A DNA stretch of 64,000 nt from Pseudomonas sp. R5(2019) (GCF_009905435.1 NZ_JAAAMT010000020.1:1-64000); one strand, 5' to 3'; shown: positions 46,760-57,166, numbered from the stretch's first letter. Program-made: numbers and translations. Notes: generated by a model from the sequence alone, not told the origin.

Positions 46760-48325
46760 TTAGTCCCGCATTTCGGTCTGGCGTTCGACGGGGTTGATCA
46801 GCACGGCTTTGCGCTGGCGCACCATCAGGTCCAGGATTTCGCCCTCTTTCTCGCCCAGCGCACCAGAGAAACTGATGCCGTTGGGGTTGTTCGGCGCATG
46901 CATGGAGACCCGATACAGCGTCACGCTCAGCGGTGAATCGATCGACAGCGGCCCGCTGCCGTTGGCGGCCAGTTCACCGCCGACCAGGGTCAGCGACACC
47001 TTGGCGTCGAACGGGTCCAGGGCGAAGTCGCGGTCGGTCTTGGTCAGGTCCTTGATGTGCCCGTAGACGCCCACCAGGCCGTTGGCCATGGCGATGTTTT
47101 CGTACAGGCGGATGTTCACGCTGTTGCGCAACCGGATGCCGTGGCGACGGTTGTTGATCACCCGGTTGCCCCAGATCAGGTTGTTGCCACTCTCGTAGAG
47201 GGTGATGCCGTCAGTGTGGTTGCGGTAGATCTCGTTGTAGGCGATCAGGTTGTTGATGCTGTTACGGTCGATCACCACGCCCGAGAGCTTGTTGTCATAG
47301 ATGCGGTTGTTGATGATCCAGCTGTCGTTGACCTCGCGGGAAATGATGATGCCGTGCTTGTTCTTCGTCCCGTGGACGATGTTCTCGGCAATGATCAGGC
47401 GGTGCGAGCGGTCGTGCGGGTCAATGCCATAGACGATGTTGTCGCGGTAGGTGTTGCCCTTGAGCACGAAGTCCCGGGTCTCGAAGCAATAGAAGCCGTA
47501 CCACATGTCCGAGAACTCGGAGCCTATGAACCAGCCGGTCGGTTCGCTTCGATTCATGGCCTTGGCCATGTCCGGGGTGTACTGGGAAATACTCACCCCG
47601 TAGGACTTACTCTTGGAGTAACCGAAGCTGGCCATCTTGCTGTTGACCACATAGGTCTCGGTACCGCCCCAGGACAACAGAAACGGGCGGAACTCCTTGG
47701 GCGAGCGGAAGGTGGCCGGGCCATTGTCCTTCTCGCGCCAGGCGGTGACTCTGGTGTCGGTGACGAACAGCTTACCGTCGTTGATCAGGAACGAACCGCC
47801 TTCCTGGGACAGGCGCAGCTCGCGGGTCTGCTTGTCGATCTCGAGGATGCCCTTGCGTGCGACCACGATCGGCAAGCGGGCGAGAAACACACCCGGTGCG
47901 GTTTCGCTGAAGTACTGCTTGGGCAAGGTCTTGCTCAAGTCCTTGAGATTGACGTGGCCATCTTCGATGAAGATCGCCTGCGGAATGCCATGCTGACGAG
48001 CGACCCATTCGGCCATTTTGTTGTCGCCGCCGATGAACTCCTTCAGTGTGTCTTCCTGCAGCATGCGCCGCACCTGGACCTTGCCTGCGTGGCTGCGATC
48101 GATCCTGGCCTGGACGGCTTCGGCGGTGTAGCCGGAGAGGTCAGGCAGCTTCGGTTTGTCCAGGTGCAGCGGTTCGATCGGCGCACTGCTGACGGTGTAG
48201 GTCTTGGCCTGTTGCAAACCCTTGGCCTTCGAGGCCGGTGCCTCGGTGTTGGCCAGCGCCACGCTGGTGGCCAGCAGCAGGGCTGTGGCCAGCAGGCCTC
48301 GGCTGCCGAGGTGTCGAATGTTCAT
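46760..48325 (-). CDS. algG: Mannuronan C5-epimerase AlgG
   Basis: A 521-residue periplasmic right-handed beta-helix enzyme that converts mannuronate to guluronate in the polymer. The catalytic motif DPHD is seen in IVYGIDPHDRSHRLII, followed by carbohydrate-binding repeats such as NNRIYDNKLSGVVIDRN. The signal peptide is cut near ALA|NTEAPA. Confidence 0.97.
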   Translation of the reverse strand: MNIRHLGSRGLLATALLLATSVALANTEAPASKAKGLQQAKTYTVSSAPIEPLHLDKPKLPDLSGYTAEAVQARIDRSHAGKVQVRRMLQEDTLKEFIGGDNKMAEWVARQHGIPQAIFIEDGHVNLKDLSKTLPKQYFSETAPGVFLARLPIVVARKGILEIDKQTRELRLSQEGGSFLINDGKLFVTDTRVTAWREKDNGPATFRSPKEFRPFLLSWGGTETYVVNSKMASFGYSKSKSYGVSISQYTPDMAKAMNRSEPTGWFIGSEFSDMWYGFYCFETRDFVLKGNTYRDNIVYGIDPHDRSHRLIIAENIVHGTKNKHGIIISREVNDSWIINNRIYDNKLSGVVIDRNSINNLIAYNEIYRNHTDGITLYESGNNLIWGNRVINNRRHGIRLRNSVNIRLYENIAMANGLVGVYGHIKDLTKTDRDFALDPFDAKVSLTLVGGELAANGSGPLSIDSPLSVTLYRVSMHAPNNPNGISFSGALGEKEGEILDLMVRQRKAVLINPVERQTEMRD

Positions 48326-48352
48326 CTCATTGTGCTCCTTTGGCGGCTTGCA

Positions 48353-49807
48353 TCAGAATTGCCAGACCACATCGACAAAGGCGCGGTGCATGTACGAATC
48401 CGCTTCCTTGCCATAGGCGTCGCCAGGTTTGAATATGCCGACACGCAAGCGCACCAGCGCCGACGGCTCATCAATCGACTGGCTCAAGGCCGCCGGTAGC
48501 AGGCCTTGCTTGAAGTACTGGGTGACCACCAGATCCATTTCCTGGCCCAGGTCTTTCTCGCCCTGAATCAGCGGACGGTTGATGCCGTTGTCCTCGACCA
48601 CGGCATTGATGCCGCTGCCGCCGATGTTCTGATCGCCATCGACGCGCCAGAACTTGTGGTAGATCAGGCTGGCGTCGTAGTCGCCCTGCAGCTGCCAGGA
48701 CGTGAACAGGGTCGCCGACTGCAGGTTTTCCAGCTCGCCACGCAAGGCCTCACCGAAACGGCGGACGCGCGAGCGAGTGCCGGTGAAGTTGGAACGGTTG
48801 CTCTCAAGGCCGGTCTGCTCGTAGTTTCCCGAACCGCGGGCGTAGGCGCCGCCGATTTGCCAGTTCGCGTCCAGGCGCCAGCGGATACCCAAGTCGGTGG
48901 CCCAGGCGTTGACGTCGCCGCTCTGCTTGCCGGTGGCAACCTGTTCGTCATTCACCGTGGTGGTGTCGAGGGAATCGCGATTACCCGTCAGCCAGGTCAC
49001 GCTGCCCCAGTAGTTCAGGGTGTTGGTATTACGGAAGTTGTAGGCATCGCTGTTGGCTTCCAGGCCCAGCCAGGTCAGGTCGCCGGTTTGGGTCTTGTCC
49101 TGCGCATCGACGGTCTCGCCGGGGTTGGCCAGCTTGCCGCTGTCATGGCTGTGGTGGGCGCGCAGGCCGACCCAATGGCCCGGTTGCCACTGGGTCGCGA
49201 CATCGCCATAGACGTGTAGGCGATCCTTGTCATCGGGGGCCAACTCGGTCAGGTCGGTGCGGTATTCGCTGAAGCGCTCGGCCACACCCAGGTTGGCACG
49301 CAGCAGGCTGGTGTCGAAGATCCAGTTCAGCGCTTCGATATGGGTGTCGCGCCACATGCCGTCGTCGTTGCGCAGGCGCTGGCGACCGAGCCGCAGCTGC
49401 TCGCCGGGGTACTGGGTCAGGCCGCTGTAGCCGATCCAGAACTCGCGCATGGCCAGGTAGCTTTTGTCCGGCTTGCGGTTGTCGCTGCTGTTGGCTTGGC
49501 TGCGGTCGACAGTGGACTGGCGCAGGGTGTCGGTTTCGATGATGTCGGTGGCGGCGACCGCCTGGCCCATGGCAAAGGCGCTCCAGTTGCCGCGCCCGCC
49601 ATAGACCCAGGGACGCAGGTCCAGGCCTGCGCCGTTGACGTCGCCACCGGCGCGGGTGCCCAGGTCACGGTCGTCTTCGGACTGGCCGGTGACTTTCACT
49701 TCCAGGCCGAAGTTCTTCTCGGCGTTCATCGCCGCCAGGGTCGGGCACGACCAGATCAGGGTGAAGCCCAGGCCAACGCCGGCTTTCATCCAGGGATTGA
49801 GTTTCAT
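48353..49807 (-). CDS. algE: Alginate outer-membrane porin AlgE
   Basis: A 484-residue outer-membrane beta-barrel (18 strands in the known family structure) that exports alginate. The signal peptide is cut near [12 protein letters not shown] and the C-terminus ends in an aromatic residue (VDVVWQF), as for outer-membrane proteins. Its ATG overlaps the algK stop by 4 bases. Confidence 0.97.
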   Translation of the reverse strand: MKLNPWMKAGVGLGFTLIWSCPTLAAMNAEKNFGLEVKVTGQSEDDRDLGTRAGGDVNGAGLDLRPWVYGGRGNWSAFAMGQAVAATDIIETDTLRQSTVDRSQANSSDNRKPDKSYLAMREFWIGYSGLTQYPGEQLRLGRQRLRNDDGMWRDTHIEALNWIFDTSLLRANLGVAERFSEYRTDLTELAPDDKDRLHVYGDVATQWQPGHWVGLRAHHSHDSGKLANPGETVDAQDKTQTGDLTWLGLEANSDAYNFRNTNTLNYWGSVTWLTGNRDSLDTTTVNDEQVATGKQSGDVNAWATDLGIRWRLDANWQIGGAYARGSGNYEQTGLESNRSNFTGTRSRVRRFGEALRGELENLQSATLFTSWQLQGDYDASLIYHKFWRVDGDQNIGGSGINAVVEDNGINRPLIQGEKDLGQEMDLVVTQYFKQGLLPAALSQSIDEPSALVRLRVGIFKPGDAYGKEADSYMHRAFVDVVWQF

Positions 49808-51333
49808 AGGGAATTCTCACCGTCTCGTTCTTGCAGCGCGTGCAGTGGCAGTGCGTTCTGACCCTGGTTCACAGAGCCGCGCATTTGCTGCTCCTGCTGC
49901 AGCAGGCGTTGGGCCTGGGCACGTTGCGCCGGCGGTAGTTGTTCATTGACTTGCTGGGCAAGCTCGATGGCCTGCGGCGTGTTTTGCTCCAGTGCCAGTT
50001 GGCTAAAGACATAGGCGTTGACTGGGTCTGGCTTGGTCCCACGCCCTTGGGAGAACAACTGCGCCAGCGCGTAGTCGGCGTTTTTCTGACCGCCGCGGGC
50101 GGCTATCAGCAGATGGTCGAGGGCTTTCTGCGGGTAGACCTGGCCCAGGTAGCCGCGGCGGTATAACTGGCCCAGGTAGTAATGGGCACTGTTTTCGGTG
50201 GCGGCGGCGTTTTGCAGATGGCTTTCGGCCTGCTTCGCATCGGCCGGGAGCATCTTGCCTTCGTAGTAGAGCCTGCCCAGCAGCAGCTCGGCACGTGGCT
50301 GATCGGCTGCATGGCTTTTGTCGATGTACTCCATCAACTTGTCGACATCACCCAGTTCCGGGAAGTCGTAGAGCAACTGCGCCAGGCTGACCCAGGACGC
50401 CGGGTTGGCCGCAGCGACTTGCTCGAGCAGGGCCTGTGCGGTTTTCTGGTCGGTCTGGCCCAGCGTGGCATCGCCGAGCACGCGGGCGACACTGTCGACA
50501 CGTGTGGCCGGGACTGCGCCGCGTTGGTAAGCGTCTTGCAGTTGCTTGACCAGCTCGGCCTGTCGGTCGGCCTGGCCGCGCTTCTGGTAAACGGTGGCGA
50601 GTTCCACGTAGCAAATGTCGGTGGTGTTCAGTGCCGGTTTACAGATGCGTTCGACTTCATCCAGGTGCTGGTCGTAGGTGCCCTGGGTGCGGTGCAGCAA
50701 CACCTGAGTGAGACCTGCCTGGGGATAGCCCGCGGCGCGCCACTGATCGATCTTCTGCTGGGCGTTGACCTTTGGAAAGCTCTGTGGGTATTGCAGGTAC
50801 AGCATCGCCAGCGGGATCAGGGTGTTGCCCTCACCATTGGCGAAGGCCTTGGTGAGCAGTTGTTCGGCTTCATGACGCTCGGCTTCGCTGGCGTTGGTTT
50901 TGGCGGCCAGCAAACGACCGAGGCGCGCCTGGGCCCGGGGCGAGGTATCGACGGCGGCGCGGTAGATCGCTTCAGCCGACTTGATCTGCGCCGGGTCGCG
51001 GGTGCTGACCTTGAGGTCGGCCAGACCGACCTGGGCATCGCTGTAGCCCAGTTCGGCCAGTTGGCGGTAATTGCTCTCGGCCAGCGCCGTGTCACCCCGC
51101 TTGAGCGCTTCGTTGGCCAGGCGCTGATCCGGCAGGCCGGCACAGCCACTCAGACCCATGGCGATCGCCAGGCTGGTGATTTTAAGAGCTTCGCTGGCAA
51201 GGCGAATCGTCGCACCGCAGCTCCCACAATCATTTGTGGTGCGCTGACTACTGTAGGAGCGGGCTTGCCCGCGATCGAGTCGGAGTCGCGCACGACCGTA
51301 GCACTCGCCAGCATTGAGCAATTTCACCGGCAT
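49804..51333 (-). CDS. algK: Alginate secretion lipoprotein AlgK, with REP-derived N-terminal extension
   Basis: A TPR/Sel1-repeat lipoprotein that helps AlgE localise and bridges the secretion complex. The lipobox is LSGC (cysteine 64 from the chosen start), followed by [20 protein letters not shown]. The only in-frame start with a ribosome-binding site (GAGGAGGG) is the ATG at 51333, giving 63 residues before the lipid cysteine. Positions 51190-51276, inside that leader, are a REP pair, which encodes GQARSYSS and the region around it. Ordinary AlgK has about 20 leader residues. The only internal ATG (51156) leaves almost no signal peptide. Confidence 0.88.
   Translation of the reverse strand: MPVKLLNAGECYGRARLRLDRGQARSYSSQRTTNDCGSCGATIRLASEALKITSLAIAMGLSGCAGLPDQRLANEALKRGDTALAESNYRQLAELGYSDAQVGLADLKVSTRDPAQIKSAEAIYRAAVDTSPRAQARLGRLLAAKTNASEAERHEAEQLLTKAFANGEGNTLIPLAMLYLQYPQSFPKVNAQQKIDQWRAAGYPQAGLTQVLLHRTQGTYDQHLDEVERICKPALNTTDICYVELATVYQKRGQADRQAELVKQLQDAYQRGAVPATRVDSVARVLGDATLGQTDQKTAQALLEQVAAANPASWVSLAQLLYDFPELGDVDKLMEYIDKSHAADQPRAELLLGRLYYEGKMLPADAKQAESHLQNAAATENSAHYYLGQLYRRGYLGQVYPQKALDHLLIAARGGQKNADYALAQLFSQGRGTKPDPVNAYVFSQLALEQNTPQAIELAQQVNEQLPPAQRAQAQRLLQQEQQMRGSVNQGQNALPLHALQERDGENSL
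51190..51276. repeat. REP pair lying within the algK leader
   Basis: The minus-strand right half (plus-strand 51252-51276) is TGTAGGAGCGGGCTTGCCCG followed by CGATC, a standard REP. The facing left half (51190-51228) starts TTCGCTGGCAAG and ends AGCTCCCACA, with extra bases between. The pair remains in frame with algK. Confidence 0.88.
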
Positions 51334-51340
51334 ACCCTCC

Positions 51341-52519
51341 TCAAAGGCCACGAGCCACAGCTTTATCGAACAGCCAATCCAGTGAAGGACCGCGATCGCT
51401 GATCACCTCTACCGGGCGCCCCTCCCATTCGCTGCTCAGCGGTGCATCAGGCTTGATCTTCACCCAGATATCCGAAGGCGAATCCTCTCTGTTCAGGTTC
51501 TGGCTGCTGATAATCGAGCTGCTGACAATCTGCCCCTTGCGAAAACTGTCTTCGCCGGCGACCTGGAATTTGACCCGGGCGCCCGGCTTGACGGCGTCGA
51601 AATGGCGATAGTCGAAGTGCGCTTCGACATTGGCCTGGCTGTTGCGCGGTACCAGCTGGAAGATCACCGCACTCTTGCTGGCGTGCTGGCCGTCAGGTAC
51701 CAGTTGCTGCGAGACGATGCAGTCACACGGGCTGGTCAGGGTGCCACTCACCTGCTTGCCGAATAGCTCCTCGACTTTGGCCGGTTGCAGCAGCTGGTCG
51801 TCCAGATGGTCCTTGAGCATGTCGAGCATGCTGGTGCTGAACGAAGCCAGCGGCGCACCCTTGGCGACCTCGCCGTGCACCTGGACCAGGCTCTGCAGGG
51901 TGCCATCACGCGGCATGGTCACGTTCACGCTCGGAAGGCTGACCACCCCGGATTCGGCATGGCTGACGAAGTACATGCCGTACACCGATTTGAAGATCAA
52001 GCCGAAGGCCACGAGCCCGAGCAGGAAGATCCCCAGGCTGAAGACCACTGCGCGCAGGCGACCGAAGGCACTCATGCTGCTGACGCCATCCTTGTGCTTG
52101 CGCTCCTTGGTGAAGTTGTCGCGCTGCAGGGTGTTCAGCACACCGTCCACGGTGACCAACTCACCGGCCAGGTGCGAAATGATCAGGTGGCGCAGGAAGG
52201 TGATCTGGCGTTGCTCCAGGTTCTGGAACTGGCAACCGGCACGGCCGTTGTCCGGGTCGTACCAACGGACCTGGAACTCCACGTCGATGGCCAGTTTCAG
52301 GTTGTCGATCAGAAACTGCAGGCTGCCATGGTGGACCTCGCCCACGCGTAGGGGCTGCTTGGCGAGGAGGCAGAACCCGCCGGCCGAGAGATCCTCGATT
52401 GCGTCGGTTTCACGGTTGGGGTCGGTGTTGTAGCTCAGCTTGGCCGGAATCCGGACCCGGACGTGTTGGCGCTGGGCTTCGGATTCATGCACAACATTAT
52501 CGTTCACGGCGGTATTCAT
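51341..52519 (-). CDS. alg44: Alginate polymerisation protein Alg44 (PilZ domain)
   Basis: A 392-residue inner-membrane protein controlling alginate synthesis through c-di-GMP. The cytosolic PilZ domain (residues 15-120) has the ligand residues RVRIPAKL and EDLSAGGF; a transmembrane helix lies near 160-180 (AVVFSLGIFLLGLVAFGLIF), and the C-terminus is a periplasmic HlyD-like adaptor. It ends 7 bases upstream of algK. Confidence 0.97.
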   Translation of the reverse strand: MNTAVNDNVVHESEAQRQHVRVRIPAKLSYNTDPNRETDAIEDLSAGGFCLLAKQPLRVGEVHHGSLQFLIDNLKLAIDVEFQVRWYDPDNGRAGCQFQNLEQRQITFLRHLIISHLAGELVTVDGVLNTLQRDNFTKERKHKDGVSSMSAFGRLRAVVFSLGIFLLGLVAFGLIFKSVYGMYFVSHAESGVVSLPSVNVTMPRDGTLQSLVQVHGEVAKGAPLASFSTSMLDMLKDHLDDQLLQPAKVEELFGKQVSGTLTSPCDCIVSQQLVPDGQHASKSAVIFQLVPRNSQANVEAHFDYRHFDAVKPGARVKFQVAGEDSFRKGQIVSSSIISSQNLNREDSPSDIWVKIKPDAPLSSEWEGRPVEVISDRGPSLDWLFDKAVARGL

Positions 52520-52556
52520 CGCGATTGCTCCTTATTAAATCCATTCGGGGTCCGGC

Positions 52557-54047
52557 TCAGACGACCAGGGTCAGCACAGCAACGAAAATGCTGACCGCCG
52601 AGAAGGTCATGGTCCGGGAGGACCAGGTGTTGAACCATTGTTGAAAACTGGCCAGATCACGCTTGAGGACGATGGGCTGGCGCGTCCAGGCTTGTTTGTC
52701 GAGGCGGAAGAAGACGTAGATCTTCATGATCGCCCCGGCGACCTGGTTGTAATAAAGGAGCACCGGGTAGGCCGGGCCGATCGTGTGGCCGGAGCACAGC
52801 AGCAGGAAGGTCAGGATCAAGCGGGTGATGCCGACCCACAGCAGGTAAACCAGGAAGTACACCGGGCTGAACTTGATGCTGGCGATGATGGCGAGCGTCA
52901 GGCCCAGCAGGCAGGCCCACATCGACACGCGCTGATCGACCAGCACCACACTGGTGAACAGCCCCAGGCGGCGAACACCCAGGGCCATTGCTCGCGAGTT
53001 CTGCCTCAGGTTGTTGCCGTACCAGCGGAACATCAGTTTGCGGCTGGCCTTGATAAAGCTCTTTTCCGGCGGGTGCTCGACGGTACTGACCGCCGCATCC
53101 GGCACGTAGAAGGTGTCGTAGCCCAGGCGCATCAGGCTGAACCAGCTGGACTTGTCGTCACCGGTGAGGAACTTGAAGTGGCCCAGGCGCCAGTGATGCA
53201 GCGAGTCGTTTTCCACGTCGGCGATGAATTCGGGGTTGGTCACCACCGAGGCACGGAACATCGACATGCGCCCGGTCATGGTCAGCACGCGCTTGGACAG
53301 GGCCATCGAGCACATGTTGAGGTGACGCTGGGCGAAGCGCAGCTTGTGCCATTCGCTCATGATGTAGCTGCCGCGCACTACGCAGAATTCGTTGGTGGTC
53401 AGGCCGCCAACGTTGTCGAACAGCTTGAACCAGGGCACGGTCTTGCGCACCAGGCCCTCTTCGAGCACGGTGTCACCGTCAATGACCGCGACCACCGCAT
53501 TCTCGTCCGGCAAGTGGCGGGAAATCGCGCGAAAACCATAAGCCAGGCCATCACGCTTGCCGGTCCCGGCGATACGGACGAAGTCCAGCTTGACCCGGTC
53601 AGGCGGGTTGAGCCTGGCCCAGAGGCTTTTGACCAGCAGCTCATCGGCCATTTCCACCAGCGAGCAGACCACGGTGGTCGGGTAGCCACAGGCGATCGCC
53701 TCGCGAATCACCGAGCTGTAGACCTGGGCGGTGGTCAGCGCCTCGATGCGAAAGCTGGTGACCATCAGAAAGACGTGGGACGGATCAGCCGCCGTGCCGA
53801 GCTTGCGTACCTTGCGCCGAAGGCATGGGTAGACCACGTAAAGAAACAGCATGCCGCGCACGAAATGCGTGGCACCCATGGTGTAACGCCAGATACCGAC
53901 GACGCCCAGCAGAAGAATGAAGTACTTCGACTCGGGGTCGAAAATGGTTTTTGGCAGCATCAGGGCGATTGCCATGAGCAAGCTCAAATAGAACAGCCAA
54001 CCGGCGGCCAGGAGGAGGTCGTGTTTTAGCCTGTGCATGATCTGCAT
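52557..54047 (-). CDS. alg8: Alginate synthase glycosyltransferase Alg8
   Basis: A 496-residue family 2 glycosyltransferase that polymerises mannuronate from GDP-mannuronate and moves the chain across the inner membrane with Alg44. The cytosolic GT domain has [15 protein letters not shown] (catalytic Asp pair), [14 protein letters not shown] and related motifs, set between hydrophobic segments at the N-terminus and C-terminus. The start could be M1 or the ATG three codons later (MHRLKHD). Confidence 0.97.
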   Translation of the reverse strand: MQIMHRLKHDLLLAAGWLFYLSLLMAIALMLPKTIFDPESKYFILLLGVVGIWRYTMGATHFVRGMLFLYVVYPCLRRKVRKLGTAADPSHVFLMVTSFRIEALTTAQVYSSVIREAIACGYPTTVVCSLVEMADELLVKSLWARLNPPDRVKLDFVRIAGTGKRDGLAYGFRAISRHLPDENAVVAVIDGDTVLEEGLVRKTVPWFKLFDNVGGLTTNEFCVVRGSYIMSEWHKLRFAQRHLNMCSMALSKRVLTMTGRMSMFRASVVTNPEFIADVENDSLHHWRLGHFKFLTGDDKSSWFSLMRLGYDTFYVPDAAVSTVEHPPEKSFIKASRKLMFRWYGNNLRQNSRAMALGVRRLGLFTSVVLVDQRVSMWACLLGLTLAIIASIKFSPVYFLVYLLWVGITRLILTFLLLCSGHTIGPAYPVLLYYNQVAGAIMKIYVFFRLDKQAWTRQPIVLKRDLASFQQWFNTWSSRTMTFSAVSIFVAVLTLVV

Positions 54048-54152
54048 CCGTCTTGTTATCGGGCGTGTTGTAACGGGTCACAACGTCCGAGTTTGGTTAA
54101 GGCAGGCATAAGGTGTTGCGCAGGGCCCGAAGGCTTTGCGCACGTGCAGCGA

Positions 54153-55469
54153 TCACCAACAGATGCCTTCGGTACGGTTGGCCGGTGAGGTGGCCTGGGC
54201 CATGAAACCGACCAGGTCAATGACCTGCTTGCCCTCTGGTACGTCCTGGGCGAGGGCGCGGAACTTCTCGTCGCGGTTGCCGAGGATGATCACATCGGAG
54301 TTGTTGATGACTTGATCGAAGTCCGAGTTGAGCAAGGACGAGATGTGGGGGATCTTCGATTCGATGTAGTCCTTGTTCGCCCCGTGGACGCGGGCATATT
54401 CGACGTTGCTGTCGTAGATGCTCAGGTGGTAGCCCTTGCCGATCAGCATTTCCGCCAGTTCCACCAGCGGGCTTTCGCGCAGGTCGTCGGTGCCGGCCTT
54501 GAAGCTCAGGCCAAGCAGGGCGACCTTGCGTTTATCGTGGCTTTCGATGATGTCGAAGGCGTTCTGCACCTGGGACTCATTGCTGCGCATCAGCGAGTTG
54601 AGCAGCGGCGCTTGCACGTCCAGGGCGCCGGCGCGGTAGGTCAGGGCGCGTACGTCCTTGGGCAGGCAGGAGCCGCCGAAGGCGAAGCCCGGGCGCATGT
54701 AGTACTGCGACAGGTTCAAGGCCTTGTCCTGGCAGACCACCTCCATCACGACACGGCCATCGACGCCGACGGCCTTGGCGATGTTGCCTATCTCGTTGGC
54801 GAAGGTCACTTTGGTCGCGTGCCAGACGTTGCAGGTGTACTTGATCATCTCGGCCACTTCGATGTCCTTGCGGATAATCGGCGCGTCGAGTTCTTCGTAG
54901 AGCGACTGCAGGACATCGCCGCTGGCGCTGTCGAGCTGGCCGATAACGGTCATCGGCGGGAAGTCGTAGTCCTTGATCGCGGTGCTTTCACGCAGGAATT
55001 CAGGGTTGACCGCAACGCCGAAGTCGACGCCGGCTTTTTTGCCCGAGTAGTCTTCCAGAATCGGGATCACCACGTTTTTCACGGTGCCGGGCAACACGGT
55101 ACTGCGCACCACGATGGTGTGGCGGGTGGTTTTGTCACGCAGGACGAAACCGATCTCGCGGCACACCGATTCGATGTAGTTGAGTTCCAGGTCGCCGTTC
55201 TTTTTGCTGGGCGTGCCGACGCAGAGCATCGACAGATCGGTGTCGCGAATGGCGGCGGCAAAGTCGGTGGTTCCGCGCAGACGGCCGCTCTTGATGCCCT
55301 GTTCCAGAAGTGCTTCAAGACCCGGTTCAACAATGGGCGATTTACCGTTGTTGATCAGGTTGATCTTGGCCTTGGAAATATCCACGCCCACTACTTCATG
55401 ACCCCGTGCAGACAAACAACCGGCGCAGACTGCACCCACATAACCCAAACCAAAAATGCTGATACGCAT
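54153..55469 (-). CDS. algD: GDP-mannose 6-dehydrogenase AlgD
   Basis: A 438-residue enzyme that oxidises GDP-mannose to GDP-mannuronate, the committed alginate precursor. The N-terminal NAD loop is IFGLGYVGAVCAG and the catalytic cysteine lies in GFAFGGSCLPKDVRAL. The start MRISIFGLGYVG matches the family; three in-frame residues upstream are excluded. It heads the operon; the upstream leader is long. Confidence 0.97.
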   Translation of the reverse strand: MRISIFGLGYVGAVCAGCLSARGHEVVGVDISKAKINLINNGKSPIVEPGLEALLEQGIKSGRLRGTTDFAAAIRDTDLSMLCVGTPSKKNGDLELNYIESVCREIGFVLRDKTTRHTIVVRSTVLPGTVKNVVIPILEDYSGKKAGVDFGVAVNPEFLRESTAIKDYDFPPMTVIGQLDSASGDVLQSLYEELDAPIIRKDIEVAEMIKYTCNVWHATKVTFANEIGNIAKAVGVDGRVVMEVVCQDKALNLSQYYMRPGFAFGGSCLPKDVRALTYRAGALDVQAPLLNSLMRSNESQVQNAFDIIESHDKRKVALLGLSFKAGTDDLRESPLVELAEMLIGKGYHLSIYDSNVEYARVHGANKDYIESKIPHISSLLNSDFDQVINNSDVIILGNRDEKFRALAQDVPEGKQVIDLVGFMAQATSPANRTEGICW

Positions 55470-56030
55470 CGCATTCACCTCATGTGTTTATCACGCTGGC
55501 TCAAAACAATAAGAGCCAGGTTGGATTAAATAGCCAGCAGTGTTCGGGCGCGCGGAAGTATGACGGTTTAATGTCAAAGTACCGCGTGCAGGCGGAATAG
55601 GTTCCGAGTGCCTAAGCAGTGTGCACTCAAGTTCTACGCAACTTGTCCTTGTTGTGGTGGCATGCCCTTGGATATAGCGGGTCTTGAAGGCAGAGCGCTT
55701 AACTGCTCAGGTCCAATAACGTTTGATCACCTTGCCGCTTGGTTGTTGGAAGTCTGTTCTCGGTTTCTGAGACAGCGCCCATGTATAGGTCGCCCTTGGC
55801 TGGAACTTTTGAGGGAGAAGTTTCATCGATGAGCGGTGAGTTCATGGTCAACTTCCTTGAATCAAAAAGCGCTGGCGCAACGGCTTAGTTAGCGAAGTGA
55901 CTTTATGCTCCGGCTGTGCAGGTTTGGCAACCTGTCAGAAATACTAGGGGGGGTCTGAAGTAGTCATATATTTCTGGCTGACTTCAGGCCTTGCTGCGTC
56001 TCAAAACGGCATATAAATCAAAGACGATCA

Positions 56031-56207
56031 GTGCCAGATGTTCGCGTGCCCTGCACGACAGTGCCCTCGCCGGATCGTTGGCTGGAGGATGACGAAGAGC
56101 TGGCCTGCGGTTGCGGGGTGGCGCGGCACACGCCGGGGCACCCGCCAGGTTCCATGAGTTTCTGGTTTGCCGAGTCTAAGCCGTGCGAGCATGATTCAGA
56201 CTGCTGA
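56031..56207 (+). CDS. Possible small Cys/His-rich protein or gene remnant
   Basis: From a GTG at 56031, a 58-residue reading runs to TGA. It contains five cysteines and three histidines, among them ACGCG, ARHTPGH and CEHDSDC, spaced like a metal-binding site, and ends SFWFAESKPCEHDSDC. Codon usage looks like coding DNA. No good ribosome-binding site is evident, and the frame stays open upstream without an ATG, so it could equally be the 3' end of a lost gene. I do not recognise the family. Confidence 0.3.
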   Translation: MPDVRVPCTTVPSPDRWLEDDEELACGCGVARHTPGHPPGSMSFWFAESKPCEHDSDC

Positions 56208-56250
56208 CAAACCCAAATCCACCTGCTGGATTCGATTAGGAGCCCGGCTT

Positions 56251-56385
56251 GCCCCAATGCCAGTCAGTTAAGGACCGGAACACAAGACGTCCATGTGGAG
56301 CGGACCTGGCTGGGCTGTGAAGCAGACCCCCAGGGCCGCTACGCGCCCCATCGCGGTCAGGCCGGAACGCCGGACCGCCGCTCCT
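56251..56385 (+). repeat. Degenerate 222-bp element (copy C)
   Basis: Begins GCCCCAATGCCAGTCAGTTA, a one-base variant of the complete element's end, then the REP-like GGAGCGGACCTGG and the inner GCCGCTACGCGCCCCATCGCGG. The interior is shortened and no right terminal repeat is visible. It sits against the 3' end of dsbG. Confidence 0.8.
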
Positions 56386-56407
56386 GCATCTGAATTGCGG
56401 TTCGGCC

Positions 56408-57166
56408 TTAGCGCGGGCCGAGTATTTCGCCCAGGAGCTCCGGCTGCGGCGCCCCTTGCTGCTGTTGCAACTTCCCGGCCTTGTCGAGGTAGAAGATCGA
56501 CGGGGTCGCCGACTGCCCCATTTCCTCCATCAGTGCCAGGTTGGCGGCGAGCTTGTTGCCGATGTCGTCGGGGATCTTGCTCAAGGGTTTCAGGCCGCTG
56601 CTCTTGCCGGCCTTTTCATGTTGCTCCAGGGTTTTCTCCGGGTTTTTGCTGGCCAGCATGGCCGCGGCCTTGGCGGCGCTGTCTTCGCGAATGATGCCGA
56701 CCATGATGTGCCGCAACTGCACCTTGCCGGAGGTGACCCAGGGTCGGGCCTGCTCCCAGAACAGATTGCAGTAGGGGCAATTGGCATCGCTGAACAGATA
56801 GATGATGCGGGGTGCATCCGCCTTGCCGTCGGCGATCCAGGTCGATTGTTCCATTTTTCCCCACCACTCCTTGGCCATCGGTGCGTAGACCAGCTTGTCC
56901 AGCGGCGCCTGGCTGAGGTCGTCGCCCTTGGCATCGAGCAGGGTACCGATCAACACGTGCTGGCCGTCGGCGGTGAGGTACAGCGCCATTGCCCGGCCCT
57001 GGTATTGCGCGGCATAGCCGTGCAGGCCACCGGGTGCATCGAAGTTGCCGAGGATGCGAACCCCCTTGGCCTCGATGGCCTTGATCGGCGCCGGCAGCTC
57101 CTCGGCCAACAGCAGCGGGGTGTGCAGCAGGACAGCGCCGAGCACAAGGGGGATCAATGGTTTCAT
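56408..57166 (-). CDS. dsbG: Periplasmic disulfide isomerase DsbG
   Basis: A 252-residue exported thiol-disulfide protein. The signal peptide ends near LLA|EELPAP; a DsbC/G-type N-terminal dimerisation domain is followed by a thioredoxin fold with the active site CPYC at residues 130-133 (FSDANCPYCNLFWEQ). DsbG keeps periplasmic cysteines reduced or corrects disulfides. Its ATG overlaps the stop of the upstream gene by 4 bases (57163-57166). The longer in-frame reading upstream overlaps that gene. Confidence 0.93.
   Translation of the reverse strand: MKPLIPLVLGAVLLHTPLLLAEELPAPIKAIEAKGVRILGNFDAPGGLHGYAAQYQGRAMALYLTADGQHVLIGTLLDAKGDDLSQAPLDKLVYAPMAKEWWGKMEQSTWIADGKADAPRIIYLFSDANCPYCNLFWEQARPWVTSGKVQLRHIMVGIIREDSAAKAAAMLASKNPEKTLEQHEKAGKSSGLKPLSKIPDDIGNKLAANLALMEEMGQSATPSIFYLDKAGKLQQQQGAPQPELLGEILGPR

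Larger units (their letters stand above)
55470..56407. other. Long algD leader and intergenic region up to dsbG
   Basis: The part near algD (55470-56030) is distinctly AT-rich for this genome and noncoding on my reading, as expected of an algD control region. I find no convincing AlgU-type GAACTT/TCTGA pair on the minus strand; the nearest AAGTTC (55629-55634) lacks a matched -10. An inverted CTGAAGT (55955-55961)/ACTTCAG (55981-55987) pair stands out. Beyond it are a small cysteine-rich reading frame (56031-56207) and a degenerate repeat (56251-56385). Confidence 0.6.

Noticed and set aside
55608..55832. 74-codon plus-strand frame with CPCC in the algD leader
   Set aside because: Lies in AT-rich control DNA, lacks a ribosome-binding site, and its composition is not that of a gene; a tempting CxxC-type motif only.
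55935..55962. TCAGA ... AAGTAG as an AlgU promoter of algD
   Set aside because: The -35 has two mismatches and the spacer is 18 bases, outside the usual 16-17; not enough to claim.
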